Origin: CAILZL01 sp963748005
GTDB lineage: Bacteria > Pseudomonadota > Gammaproteobacteria > Steroidobacterales > Steroidobacteraceae
Assembly (NCBI GenBank): GCA_963748005.1
Contig: CAVVHH010000002.1
Location: 3,348,001 to 3,412,000 of the forward strand
DNA length: 64,000 nucleotides
Direction of reading: 5' to 3'
In this document: one piece after another, positions 8,132 to 17,089 of the stretch
How positions within the stretch are numbered: position 1 is the stretch's first letter
Layout: each line of letters begins with the position of its first letter
Notes under the pieces: generated by a model
The model's input: the letters and a program-made list of their open reading frames with translations, nothing else
The model's database searches: none
Told to the model about the DNA's origin: nothing
Position numbers and translations under genes: made by a program

Positions 8132-11092
8132 ATGAAACAGCGTCTTGGTATGGCATTGTTGGCGGGTTCCAGCGTGCTGGCCCTCACTGCACAAGCGCAG
8201 ACTGCAAGCACGGCACAGAAAGCAGAAGTACTGGAAGAGATTGTCGTTACCGGTTCACGTGTCATCACCAACGGCAATGACAGCCCGACGCCGGTTACAG
8301 TGATGAACACGGAGGAGTTCCTGAAGTTGCAGCCGACCACGGTGACCGAGGCCGTAAACCTGCTTCCGGCGCTGCAGGGTTCGCAAAACGTCACCAGTCG
8401 CCCCGGCGGCGGCCAGCGCAACGGCGCGGGCGCGTACATGAACCTGCGCAACATGGGCAACCTGCGTACGCTGGTCCTGTATGACGGCCAGCGCCTTGTC
8501 CCTACCATCAATCAGAATCAGGCTGACACGGATGCGACGCTGGTGCCGCAGCTGCTGCTCAAGCGGGTCGACGTGGTCACGGGCGGTGTTTCGGCGGTGT
8601 ACGGTTCAGATGCAGTGAGCGGCGTCATCAACTTCATCACTGATCGCGACTTCAATGGCGTCAAGTTCCAGGCGAACACCGGGATGTCGACCTACGGCGA
8701 CGATCACATCTGGGGTGTTGGTGTCGCAGCAGGTACGCCCTTTGCCGACAATCGCGGGCATATCGAGTTCAGCTACCAATATCATGACGATGAAGGTATC
8801 CAGAACCGCGCGGACGCAAACGACCGCGACTTTTTCGCCGCCAATACCGTCGGCGTGGGTGGGGGCACAGGCGTCAACCCTTACTACAATATGGACAACG
8901 GGCGGATCTCGAACGCCACTTTCGGCGGTATGATCATCGGTGCTGCGAATGATCCCTCGATTCGCAACTTGCAGTTCCTGTCATCGGGGCAGCTGGCCAC
9001 CTTCAGTCACGGTGTCATTCCCCTGGCCGGGGGCACACTGGCGCCTTTTGGAACTGCTGGAACGCTTGCCAGCGCCAATGTGGAGAGCGGTGGAGATGGC
9101 GCATGGCAGTCAACCACTTCGGTCAAGCACGGCATCCAGTTCCACCAGGCATTCACGCGGCTCGACTATGACCTGACTGACGATGTGCACGCATATGCGC
9201 AGATCGCCTATTCGGACATCCATTCGTTCAATCGCTTCCGTGGCCCGTCCTTCATTGCCAACGCTGGCAGTCTGACGTTCAGTTACGCCAATCCGTTCCT
9301 GCTCAGTACGCAGGATCCTTACCGCACACTGTTCCTCAGCAATCCTACCCGCACCTTTACGATGAACGAGTTTCTGCTGAACGATCCGAAGTCGACGCAG
9401 GACACGAAAGCGCATCTGATTTATGCCGGGCTGGAGGGAAAGCTCGGTGACGATTACAACTGGCAGCTCAATGTAGGCAATTCCGAGTCGGTCATCCAGG
9501 CCAACGATCTGTTCAATATCGAGCGAGGCAGACTGGCCGCCGCGCTCGATGCCGTCGATGTCGGCCTGGTCACCACCGGCACGCGTAATGGAGTAAGCGC
9601 CTGCCGGGCGGCCGTCGCCTATACCGGTCATGCCGCCAATCCGGCCTATGCGGACTGCGTGCCACTCAATCTGTTTGGTGGCCAACCCACTCAGGCGATG
9701 AACAGCTATCTCTATACGCCCACTTACAACCGCAACCGCACGCAGCAGGACCACGTAAACGCTTCCATCACCGGTTCACTGTTCGATAACTGGGCGGGGC
9801 CGGTGAAAGGCGCACTGTCGGGTGAATACAGACGTCTGCGCTGGGATGCCAAGACCAATACCGAGCCAACCGACCTGGCCAGTTGCACCGGCATCAGTTT
9901 CAACTGTACGGCAACCACCGCAAAGTGGTTCAACAACACCATGGGCGCGGTCCCACTGGTGGAACAGAATGTGACGGAAGGCGCCCTGGAAGTCGACGTT
10001 CCATTGCTTGCGGATGCCGCTTTCGCCAAGGCGCTGGACCTGACCGGTGCTGTGCGCTTTACCAACTACAGCACCAGCGGCAGCGTTACCACCTGGAAGG
10101 CGGGGCTGAACTGGACCGTCAACGACGACATCCGTTTCCGGGCCACACGTTCGCGTGACATCCGTGCGCCGAATCTGTTCGACCTGTATACGTCATTGCA
10201 GGTCAACTGCAGCTTCAGCGGCACCGATCCATTGACCGGCGGCGCATACACCAACCTGTGCAATACACAGGGCAGCAATCCCAACCTCAAACCCGAGTTT
10301 GCCGATACGCTGACCGTCGGCACCGTGTTCACGCCAAGTTTCGTTCCCGGACTATCGATGACAGTCGATTACTACAAGATCGATGTTGAAGACGTCATCC
10401 TGCTGCAGCAGGGATGGACCGCGGCGAACCTGAATTACTGCACACAGGTGCAGGGCAATTCCCCGGTTTGCGCACTGGTCGATCGCCCCAACTGGACCGA
10501 CAAGAATCCGGCAACCAACGCGATCACCGGGTTCCGCAGTCAGAACACCAACATCGCTGCGCAGCACACCTGGGGTATCGATTTCGAGGTGGGCTACGCA
10601 CACGATCTGTTCGATCGGCCGTTCAATGTGCGTGCATTGGTCGGCTATCAGCCGGAACTGAACTATGATCAAGGACCGACAGCGCCTTACCTCAAGATCG
10701 CAGGAGCCTACAACACGGGATCGAATCGTATTGCGGCCTCACCGGAGTGGAAGGTCACCGGCGTTGTGTCCTATGACTTTACCGACAAATTCACTGCCAT
10801 GCTCCTCGAGCGGTGGCGCAGTGGCTTGAACGCAACGTACGATCCGGCGGTCGTCCTTCTGAATTCCAAATTGCCCTCCATTGCGTACACGACGCTCAAT
10901 CTGACGTACAAGATCCGGGATACCAGGGTGGGTAATGGTGAGATCTTCCTCAACGTCCAGAATCTGTTCGACAAGTTCCCGACGGTGTACTACTCCGGCA
11001 ATAACGGAACTCCCGGAGCCAATCCCGCTGTGCCCGAGGGGGACGACACGATCGGTCGTTACTACACGCTGGGCGTGCGCTGGAAGATGTGA
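8132..11092 (+). CDS. TonB-dependent outer-membrane receptor 2
   Basis: A 986-residue paralogue of receptor 1. The signal peptide MKQRLGMALLAGSSVLALTAQAQ is followed by the plug, with EEIVVTGSRVITNGNDSP, LRNMGNLRTLVLYDGQRL and VDVVTGGVSAVYGSDAVSG. The barrel closes with GRYYTLGVRWKM. Loop cysteine pairs (SCTGISFNC and CTQVQGNSPVC) match those in its sisters. Frames open upstream of 8132, but the ATG at 8132 follows AAGGGG and begins the signal peptide. Receptors 1 and 2 share leader elements and N-termini and are probably an old duplication. The cargo cannot be told from sequence. The gene lies just before the selenoprotein gene, suggesting both serve one nutrient programme. Confidence 0.93.
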   Translation: MKQRLGMALLAGSSVLALTAQAQTASTAQKAEVLEEIVVTGSRVITNGNDSPTPVTVMNTEEFLKLQPTTVTEAVNLLPALQGSQNVTSRPGGGQRNGAGAYMNLRNMGNLRTLVLYDGQRLVPTINQNQADTDATLVPQLLLKRVDVVTGGVSAVYGSDAVSGVINFITDRDFNGVKFQANTGMSTYGDDHIWGVGVAAGTPFADNRGHIEFSYQYHDDEGIQNRADANDRDFFAANTVGVGGGTGVNPYYNMDNGRISNATFGGMIIGAANDPSIRNLQFLSSGQLATFSHGVIPLAGGTLAPFGTAGTLASANVESGGDGAWQSTTSVKHGIQFHQAFTRLDYDLTDDVHAYAQIAYSDIHSFNRFRGPSFIANAGSLTFSYANPFLLSTQDPYRTLFLSNPTRTFTMNEFLLNDPKSTQDTKAHLIYAGLEGKLGDDYNWQLNVGNSESVIQANDLFNIERGRLAAALDAVDVGLVTTGTRNGVSACRAAVAYTGHAANPAYADCVPLNLFGGQPTQAMNSYLYTPTYNRNRTQQDHVNASITGSLFDNWAGPVKGALSGEYRRLRWDAKTNTEPTDLASCTGISFNCTATTAKWFNNTMGAVPLVEQNVTEGALEVDVPLLADAAFAKALDLTGAVRFTNYSTSGSVTTWKAGLNWTVNDDIRFRATRSRDIRAPNLFDLYTSLQVNCSFSGTDPLTGGAYTNLCNTQGSNPNLKPEFADTLTVGTVFTPSFVPGLSMTVDYYKIDVEDVILLQQGWTAANLNYCTQVQGNSPVCALVDRPNWTDKNPATNAITGFRSQNTNIAAQHTWGIDFEVGYAHDLFDRPFNVRALVGYQPELNYDQGPTAPYLKIAGAYNTGSNRIAASPEWKVTGVVSYDFTDKFTAMLLERWRSGLNATYDPAVVLLNSKLPSIAYTTLNLTYKIRDTRVGNGEIFLNVQNLFDKFPTVYYSGNNGTPGANPAVPEGDDTIGRYYTLGVRWKM

Positions 11093-11120
11093 TGTTCTCG
11101 AAATTGTGATGTTGCGGCCC

Positions 11121-11136
11121 CTCTCCGAATGGGGAG
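11121..11136 (+). terminator. Candidate stem-loop after TonB receptor 2
   Basis: CTCTCC and GGGGAG pair around a GAAT loop about 30 bases after the stop codon. The stem is short (6 bp, one wobble) and lacks a T-run. The rest of the 256-base gap holds only a lone TTGTTGAC core (11322) and the AGGAG of the next gene. Confidence 0.35.
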
Positions 11137-11348
11137 CGGCTATCTGGTTCGATCCCGCTCATGCAGGAGTGGTCTGTTGCCGCCATGCTGCATCCATGGA
11201 CTGTGCCCGGGAACACAATTGCGCGATCATGTGAGACAGGGAATTGGCAGATTGCCAAGTACCGTGTCTTGTTGTGAGCGCATCATTTGGGGTTATACCC
11301 ATGCCACGTGATGAATGAATTTTGTTGACTGATTAGGAGTACCTGCTC

Positions 11349-13070
11349 ATGTCCGCCACAGAAACTTCCAAAGTAGTCTGGCCAAGGGGCCAGCAAGTCA
11401 AGACAGGTGCGCGTCTCGCACAGCGTCTGGATACCCTGGAAGGCAAGGTCGTTGCCCAGTTGTGGGACTGGGTGTTCAAGGGCGACAAGATGTATGAGGT
11501 CTGGGAGCAGGAACTGCCGAAACGTTATCCCGGCATCAAGTTTGTGAGCTGGCGTGAATTCGGCGAGATCCATGGTGCCGATGAACGTCAGGTACTGGCT
11601 GACCTTCCCGGGAAACTGAAGAAATTCGGGGTCGACGCCGTCATCTGCGGGGTCGGTTGCTGAGGGAGCTGCACGGCCGCCGTGACGCGGACGAGCGCTC
11701 TGGTTGAGAAGTTGGGAATTCCCACGGTTACCGTGGTGTGCAGCGGTTTTCTGACTCAAGGTCGATTCACGGCAAAGGGTCTGGAGATGCAGCACCTGCC
11801 TTATGTTGTTCATCCCGGCCACGTGAATCTGGTCAAAGACGAACAGTTGGTAGAGACCTGCAAGGGGGCCATGCTTGAGCAGGTGATTCATGGCCTTACG
11901 GTTCAGCCAGCGGAAGAGGGTCTTACGGGCGAGCCGAAGATGCGAGATACCGTGTTCGAAGGCACCTACGATGAAATCCAGGAGTTCTTCTTGCAGAACG
12001 AATGGAGCGAAGGGCTGCCCATTGTTCCGCCAACCGTGGAGCGCGTTGAAGCATTCCTGAAATTCACGGACCTTCCGCCGGGCAAGGTCATCGGCAAATT
12101 GTTACCAGACAATCGCGAGGCGACGGTCTGGAACGTCGCTGTCAACGGTGTGATGGCCGGATGCCGGCCGGAATATATGCCGGTGCTGATCGCTATCGTC
12201 GATGCGATGGCTGATCATGATTTCGGCGTGGAGCACCTTGGGCATACGCCAGGCACCGAAACCCTGATTGTTGTTAATGGTCCTGTCGTTAAAGAACTTG
12301 GCTTCAACCACAAGCAGGCAGCGCTTCGCCCTGGATTCCAGGCGAATACGAGCATTGCCCGCTTCTGGCGTATGTATCTGCGCAATGTCGCCGGCTTCCT
12401 GCCGCACAAGACCGACAAGGGCTGCTTCGGCGGCAATTACCGGATCGTCCTGGCGGAAAATGAGGACGCCTGTGCCGAGCTCGGCTGGGATCCGATGTGC
12501 ACTGACTTTGGCTTCAAGCCGGGGGATAACGTAGTCACCATTTCGTCTTGCACGGAAATGACCCAGGCGATCGAGGTGGGTGCGACGACAGCGGAGGAAA
12601 TCCTCAAGAACATCGAAGCACGCATCGCGGACAACCACATTTTTGTTCAGTTCTTCTTCCGGGGAATGCGCACCAGACCGACGGTTGTCCTGACACCTGC
12701 AACGGCAAGAGTCATGGCCGATGCCGGCTTCACCAAGGCTGATGTCAAACGACACTTCCATGAAAACGTCAGGTTGTGGGTCGACCGACTGAGCGGGATG
12801 ATCGTCAATCGCTTCTACAAAGGCATTGAAGCGGGTAATTGGCCAGAGCAGCTGGGTACATCGAAGGATCTCCATCGATACATCCAGCTGACTTCGTGTC
12901 CCGAGGACTACATGATTGTCGTCAGTGGTGATCCTGATCGGGATCACGTCATGATCTGCTCGCAGAACGGCTACATCGGTTATCCAGTCGCCAGGAAAAT
13001 CGAGTTGCCGGCAAATTGGGAAGAGCTGCGGAAATCTGCTCAACCGAAAAAAATGACAGGTAGCAGATGA
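11349..13070 (+). CDS. UGSC-family selenoprotein (Sec105 at in-frame UGA)
   Basis: The frame opens at ATG 11349 after AGGAG, meets TGA at 11661-11663 (codon 105) and continues in the same frame to 13070, for 573 residues if UGA is read as selenocysteine. The local protein is GVGC-U-GSCTAAV, the UGSC motif that names this family. The paralogue at 193 has Cys at the same codon number, and homology continues without a break on both sides of the UGA, so two separate genes are unlikely. The region after residue ~195 matches the paralogue's second domain. Sec105 and Cys108 would make a UxxC redox pair, with Cys104 adjacent. The reaction is unknown. Decoding needs selA, selB, selC and selD elsewhere in the genome. 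A sequencing error (TGC read as TGA) is the main alternative. Confidence 0.88.
11664..11701 (+). promoter_or_regulatory. Candidate bacterial SECIS element
   Basis: Immediately after the UGA the RNA can fold as a 13-bp irregular stem: 11665-11669 with 11697-11701, 11671-11672 with 11695-11696, 11674-11675 with 11692-11693, and 11677-11680 with 11687-11690. It closes a six-base loop CGUGAC (11681-11686). The loop begins 18 bases after the UGA and has G as its second base. From memory, this fits the general bacterial SECIS model of a small apical loop with an early G roughly 16-37 bases downstream. A competing CACGG/CCGTG hairpin (11672-11684) also exists. Confidence 0.65.
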
Positions 13071-13086
13071 AAGCAGGAGCCCGATA

Positions 13087-13287
13087 ATGTCAGCCACAGC
13101 TCCAGTGTCCCCGCTGGAAAAGCGAACAATCGCCAAGGTCAAACGGTATCTGTTCGCCTACATTTTTCCGGGCGAGATCTTTTTTCAGAGTGTAGGCGTC
13201 TATATGGTTATCGGCGTGCTGACTCCGAATTTCAATTCAGCGTGGCAGAAATATTTTTATGCAGCGACAACAACTGCGTCGAAATGA
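13087..13287 (+). CDS. Small membrane-like protein, unknown
   Basis: I do not recognise this 66-residue product. It starts 16 bases after the selenoprotein stop with a clear AGGAG seven bases before its ATG, so it is probably translated from the same message. A basic N-terminal helix (KRTIAKVKRY) leads into a hydrophobic span around residues 22-46 (LFAYIFPGEIFFQSVGVYMVIGVL), which suggests a single membrane segment, then a polar tail. It might anchor or accompany the UGSC protein or the MFS carrier that follows, but that rests only on position. Confidence 0.5.
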   Translation: MSATAPVSPLEKRTIAKVKRYLFAYIFPGEIFFQSVGVYMVIGVLTPNFNSAWQKYFYAATTTASK

Positions 13288-13365
13288 CGGTGCGATAGAC
13301 GATTTCGTTCCGTCTCCTCAAACATTAGCTGAACTGGCTCTGGGCCAGTAGTGACAAAAGGCACC

Positions 13366-14718
13366 ATGAAAGAATCAAGTGGTATGAACATGTCCGAAAC
13401 GGGTGCTGTATTGGTGACCGATCAGGTGAATCAGCAATCGGAAATCCGGGCGCAACCCGTTGTCGGGAGCGCCAAGCCGGTTTTGTCTCCAGCCATGCGC
13501 TGGGCTGTCCTGCTGCTGCTGAGCCTTGGGGTACTGATTGCGTTCATCGACCGCACCAGCATTTCCTCTGCGCTCGCCGACAAGGCGTTCATCAGTCATT
13601 TCGCGCTGTCCAATATTGATCGTGGCACGCTTGGCTCAGCCTTTTTCTGGTCATATGGCGTCGTGCAGCTGTTCATGGGCTGGATGGTCGACCGCTACGG
13701 TGTGAAGTGGCTCTACGCGATCTTCTTCGTCGCATGGTGTGCCGCCACGGCGGCTACTGGATTTGCCACCAGCTTCGCGATGATCCTTGTCCTGCGCGTG
13801 GCCGTTGGTGCGGCGGAAGCGGTGGTCATCCCGGCCAGCTATCGCTGGATCCGCGACAATTTCGATGATCGCAGCACGGGCCTCGCAGTCGGTTTCTTCA
13901 CCAGTGGCAACAAGCTTGGTAGCGCCGTGGGCGCACCGATCGCGGCCTGGTTGATCGTCCACTATAGCTGGCAGGCAATGTTCATCTTGACCGGCGTCAT
14001 TGGCGTCCTCTGGCTGGTGCCGTGGCTGCTGGTCGTGCCCAACGACCTGTCAAACCGCGCAGCCAGAGAAGTAACACGGCGCAGCGCCGCGACGGTCACC
14101 TGGAAGGCCATATTCGCCAGCCCCGTTGTATGGGGAGGCCTGGTCGTCAATTTCTGCTACGGCTATTTTGGCTTCTTCGGTGCGACCTGGATGCCCTCGT
14201 ATCTGGTCGAGACGCGCGGCCTCTCGTTGCAGCAATCGGGCGCATACACGTTTCTCAGCTTTGCCGGTGTGGCATTGGTGGCGATCCTGGGTGGCTGGTG
14301 GGCCGACAAGATGATCGCGCGGGGTCGCGATGCCATTGCCGTGCGCAAGGGCTTCATCGTCGCCGGCTTCCTGGGCGCGTGTACTGTACTGCTGGGCGCC
14401 AATGCGACCTCGGTCCCGGTGGCGCTGTTCTGGAACGTGACCTCGCTGTCGGTGCTTGGTCTTGCTACCGCCAACATGCAGGCGCTGTGCCGTCTTGCGC
14501 TGATTCCAAATCCGGCGGTGGGTCGCGTCACGGGTGTACAGCAGGTTGCAACCAGTCTGTCGGGCGGCATAGCGGCAAGTCTCTCGGGCTGGCTGCTGCA
14601 TGTCACCGGTAGCTACGCGATGCCGATGTTCATGATCTTTGTGTTCCTTGTAATCGGTGCGGCCACCACCCTGCTGATGATGAAGCCGAAGTGGTCGCCA
14701 AAAGTGATACCGGTCTGA
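13366..14718 (+). CDS. MFS transporter, anion:cation symporter type
   Basis: The 450-residue protein has the twelve-helix layout of the major facilitator superfamily. Helix 1 ends with IAFIDRTSIS, resembling the anion:cation symporter (ACS) family, and the loop after helix 2 has MGWMVDRYGVKW, the family's DRxGxK-type signature. ACS carriers usually import organic acids such as aldarates or aromatic acids. GTG 13351 could also start this frame, but ATG 13366 has AAAAGG five bases before it. The gene sits between the UGSC selenoprotein unit and the CocE hydrolase on the same strand, so it may import their substrate or move a product. Substrate not determinable. Confidence 0.85.
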   Translation: MKESSGMNMSETGAVLVTDQVNQQSEIRAQPVVGSAKPVLSPAMRWAVLLLLSLGVLIAFIDRTSISSALADKAFISHFALSNIDRGTLGSAFFWSYGVVQLFMGWMVDRYGVKWLYAIFFVAWCAATAATGFATSFAMILVLRVAVGAAEAVVIPASYRWIRDNFDDRSTGLAVGFFTSGNKLGSAVGAPIAAWLIVHYSWQAMFILTGVIGVLWLVPWLLVVPNDLSNRAAREVTRRSAATVTWKAIFASPVVWGGLVVNFCYGYFGFFGATWMPSYLVETRGLSLQQSGAYTFLSFAGVALVAILGGWWADKMIARGRDAIAVRKGFIVAGFLGACTVLLGANATSVPVALFWNVTSLSVLGLATANMQALCRLALIPNPAVGRVTGVQQVATSLSGGIAASLSGWLLHVTGSYAMPMFMIFVFLVIGAATTLLMMKPKWSPKVIPV

Positions 14719-14868
14719 TCGCGAACCAGATATGTAGCAGACATGTAGCAGGCGATAACTTGGCAACGGGACTCTGCGCAAGACAAGCAGCGGTAGACCT
14801 TGCTCGTGTGTTGAGCGGAAGTACCTGCAGGCACATGCGTCTTATTCTCTGACGGCAGGATTTTCACA

Positions 14869-17010
14869 ATGACAACACCGTTGACTGTAAAGAATCTTTG
14901 CAAGCTGCTCGTTGTGGCAGTGACCGCAACACTCACTCTGACAGCGACTGCGCAGCAGGTGTCCAGACCGGGTGAATATTCGGGTTACTCGCCGGCGCTG
15001 TATGACGGTTACAAGATGACCTCGCAGTACGTGGCGGTTCGTGACGGCACAAAACTGGCCGTAGACATCATTCGGCCCACGTTGAATGGCGTGGTTGTGG
15101 ACAAGAAGCTGCCGGTTGTGTGGATGAACACGCCGTATAACCGCAGACGCACTAATGGTGGCGGGACCGGTACCACCGCCGATAGCTATCCGGGCGCGGC
15201 ACTCGATCTGGTGAAGTATGGCTATGTCGTGGCTGTGGCCGATATGCGCGGTAACTACGCCTCGTTCGGCAGGGCTGTTCATTACAACCGCAATGAATGG
15301 ATGCCATGGGCTTATTGGGATGCATATGACATTACCGAGTGGCTGGCTGCACAAGCCTGGTCGGACAGCCAGATCGGCATGTGGGGTTGTTCGGCAACGG
15401 GTCATTCGCAGTGGCAGGCTGCAGCGACCAATCCACCCCATTTGAAAGCCATCGTGCCATTGAGCGGACCGAGCGAGTATTACGACTGGAACGGCATTAC
15501 GCCAATATTCGACAAGGCACCGCCATTGGAGCCTTATCCCGGTGAGATTCCCAAGGCAGATGCAGCAGCCGTTGCTGTTGATGAAGATCATGATGGCACG
15601 CTGCTTCAGGCCGCAAAGGAAGAACACCGCGCCAATCTTGATTACGGCTACATTCCCTATCGCAACAGTGTTTCACCGGAAATGGCGGCCTATCTGGGAT
15701 TGAAGGATTTCAAACCCCATCTGGAGGTCAATACCTTCAGTCACTTTGATGATCTGAATCGGGCCAGAATTCCGGCCTATCAGTCAGCGAATTTCGGTGA
15801 GGACCAGCGCGTCAAATTGGGTATCATGGTGAAGATGCACAATCTCAAGAGCCCGCTAAAGACGATTTTCGGGCCAGGAGACCACTGCAACTGGAGCAGC
15901 GAATCCAGAAAGAATGAAAAAAATGAATTCGTCATCACCACCGAAGAGTTGCGCTGGTTCGACTACTGGTTGAAAGGCGTCAAGAACGGTGTGATGGATG
16001 AACCACCGATCTATCTGTACACCTACAATCGACCGAAGGAGAAATCATGGCAGTTCGCCTGGCAGTGGCCATTGCCTACTGACAAGAGCACCAACTTCTA
16101 CTTTGGTCCTGCCGCAATTGATGGTGTGAAAGGCGGTGTCAACAATGGCACGCTGGGAACCGCTGCACCCAGTGCTGCTGCTGCCAGGGACGACTACAAA
16201 GTTGATTACGACGTGACGCCTGAAAATCAGAATCAGCGCGGCATGACTTACACCACTGCGCCCTTGAGTGTAGATACGACGCTGATCGGTCATCCCGTTG
16301 TGCATTTGTGGATTTCTTCCACGGCTACCGATGGTGATTTCGCGACGTTCCTTGCCGATATTGCACCCGATGGCAAGGTGACCCCCCTGCCTGGCACCGA
16401 TGATGGCCGTTTGCGCGCCTCGTTTCGCGCACTCAACGAGCCGCCCTATAACAATCTGGGGCTGCCTTATCACCGCAGTTTTGCTGAAGACGTCAAACCA
16501 CTGGTGCCGGGCGCTCCGACCGAACTGGTGTTTGATATGGCACCCGTTTCCTGGGTGTTCAAGGCGGGCCATCGCATCAGGCTGATCGTCAATGGCGTGG
16601 GTGATGCTCACCGCGGCAGAGGACCTGCGCCGACACCGGTGCTGTCGCCGGCGCCCGTGGTCAGTTTCTATCGCGATTCAAAGCACAGCTCCTACGTCAC
16701 ACTGCCGGTCAATGCTCCTGTGTCCGCGACCGTGAGCATCGTGCCCGGCAAGAGTTCCATGGTTGCGCGTGTGACATTCCCCAGGACGATGGACAGCCGT
16801 TACCTGAAGGACATCAGGGCCGGTTCCATCATGTCCAACGGTGTTGTTGCGAGCAGCACCAGAATTGATGGCGACACGCTGATTGCTGAATTCGACCCGG
16901 GCGCTCTGAAATCGGGTGACCCCGTAACCGTCAAGGGTGAATTCGGAAACCAGTATTACTACGGGGATCTGATGACCTTCACCGGTACAGGTACCGTTCC
17001 CAAGCGATAA
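14869..17010 (+). CDS. CocE/NonD-family hydrolase, exported
   Basis: This 713-residue serine hydrolase belongs to the X-Pro dipeptidyl-peptidase S15/CocE group. A signal peptide (LLVVAVTATLTLTATAQQ) precedes an alpha/beta-hydrolase fold with RDGTKLAVDIIRP, the nucleophile region WGCSATGHSQW (the serine follows GC), and a C-terminal jelly-roll beginning near TAPLSVDTTLIGHPVVHLWISS. Known relatives hydrolyse cocaine esters, glutaryl-7-ACA or peptides, so the substrate is open. It probably acts in the periplasm or outside the cell. The ATG at 14869 has AGGA nine bases upstream. It is the last gene of the plus-strand group and ends against the convergent GntR gene. Confidence 0.88.
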   Translation: MTTPLTVKNLCKLLVVAVTATLTLTATAQQVSRPGEYSGYSPALYDGYKMTSQYVAVRDGTKLAVDIIRPTLNGVVVDKKLPVVWMNTPYNRRRTNGGGTGTTADSYPGAALDLVKYGYVVAVADMRGNYASFGRAVHYNRNEWMPWAYWDAYDITEWLAAQAWSDSQIGMWGCSATGHSQWQAAATNPPHLKAIVPLSGPSEYYDWNGITPIFDKAPPLEPYPGEIPKADAAAVAVDEDHDGTLLQAAKEEHRANLDYGYIPYRNSVSPEMAAYLGLKDFKPHLEVNTFSHFDDLNRARIPAYQSANFGEDQRVKLGIMVKMHNLKSPLKTIFGPGDHCNWSSESRKNEKNEFVITTEELRWFDYWLKGVKNGVMDEPPIYLYTYNRPKEKSWQFAWQWPLPTDKSTNFYFGPAAIDGVKGGVNNGTLGTAAPSAAAARDDYKVDYDVTPENQNQRGMTYTTAPLSVDTTLIGHPVVHLWISSTATDGDFATFLADIAPDGKVTPLPGTDDGRLRASFRALNEPPYNNLGLPYHRSFAEDVKPLVPGAPTELVFDMAPVSWVFKAGHRIRLIVNGVGDAHRGRGPAPTPVLSPAPVVSFYRDSKHSSYVTLPVNAPVSATVSIVPGKSSMVARVTFPRTMDSRYLKDIRAGSIMSNGVVASSTRIDGDTLIAEFDPGALKSGDPVTVKGEFGNQYYYGDLMTFTGTGTVPKR

Positions 17011-17052
17011 CCCTGCCTATGAGGGCAGTACGCTATGCCGATGCGTCGTGCA

Positions 17053-17081
17053 CAGCGCCCCAGGAACTTGGCGGGGCGCTG
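17053..17081. terminator. Convergent stem-loop
   Basis: CAGCGCCCC and GGGGCGCTG form a perfect 9-bp GC-rich stem with an 11-base loop between the CocE gene (plus) and the GntR gene (minus). It could stop transcription from both sides. Confidence 0.6.
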
Positions 17082-17089
17082 CTGCGAAT

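Noticed and set aside
11322..11329. TTGTTGAC before the selenoprotein gene as operator
   Set aside because: No partner core at 12 bp on either side.
11682..13070. Separate gene starting after the UGA
   Set aside because: It lacks its own ribosome site, begins in mid-domain, and the paralogue shows the two parts are one protein.
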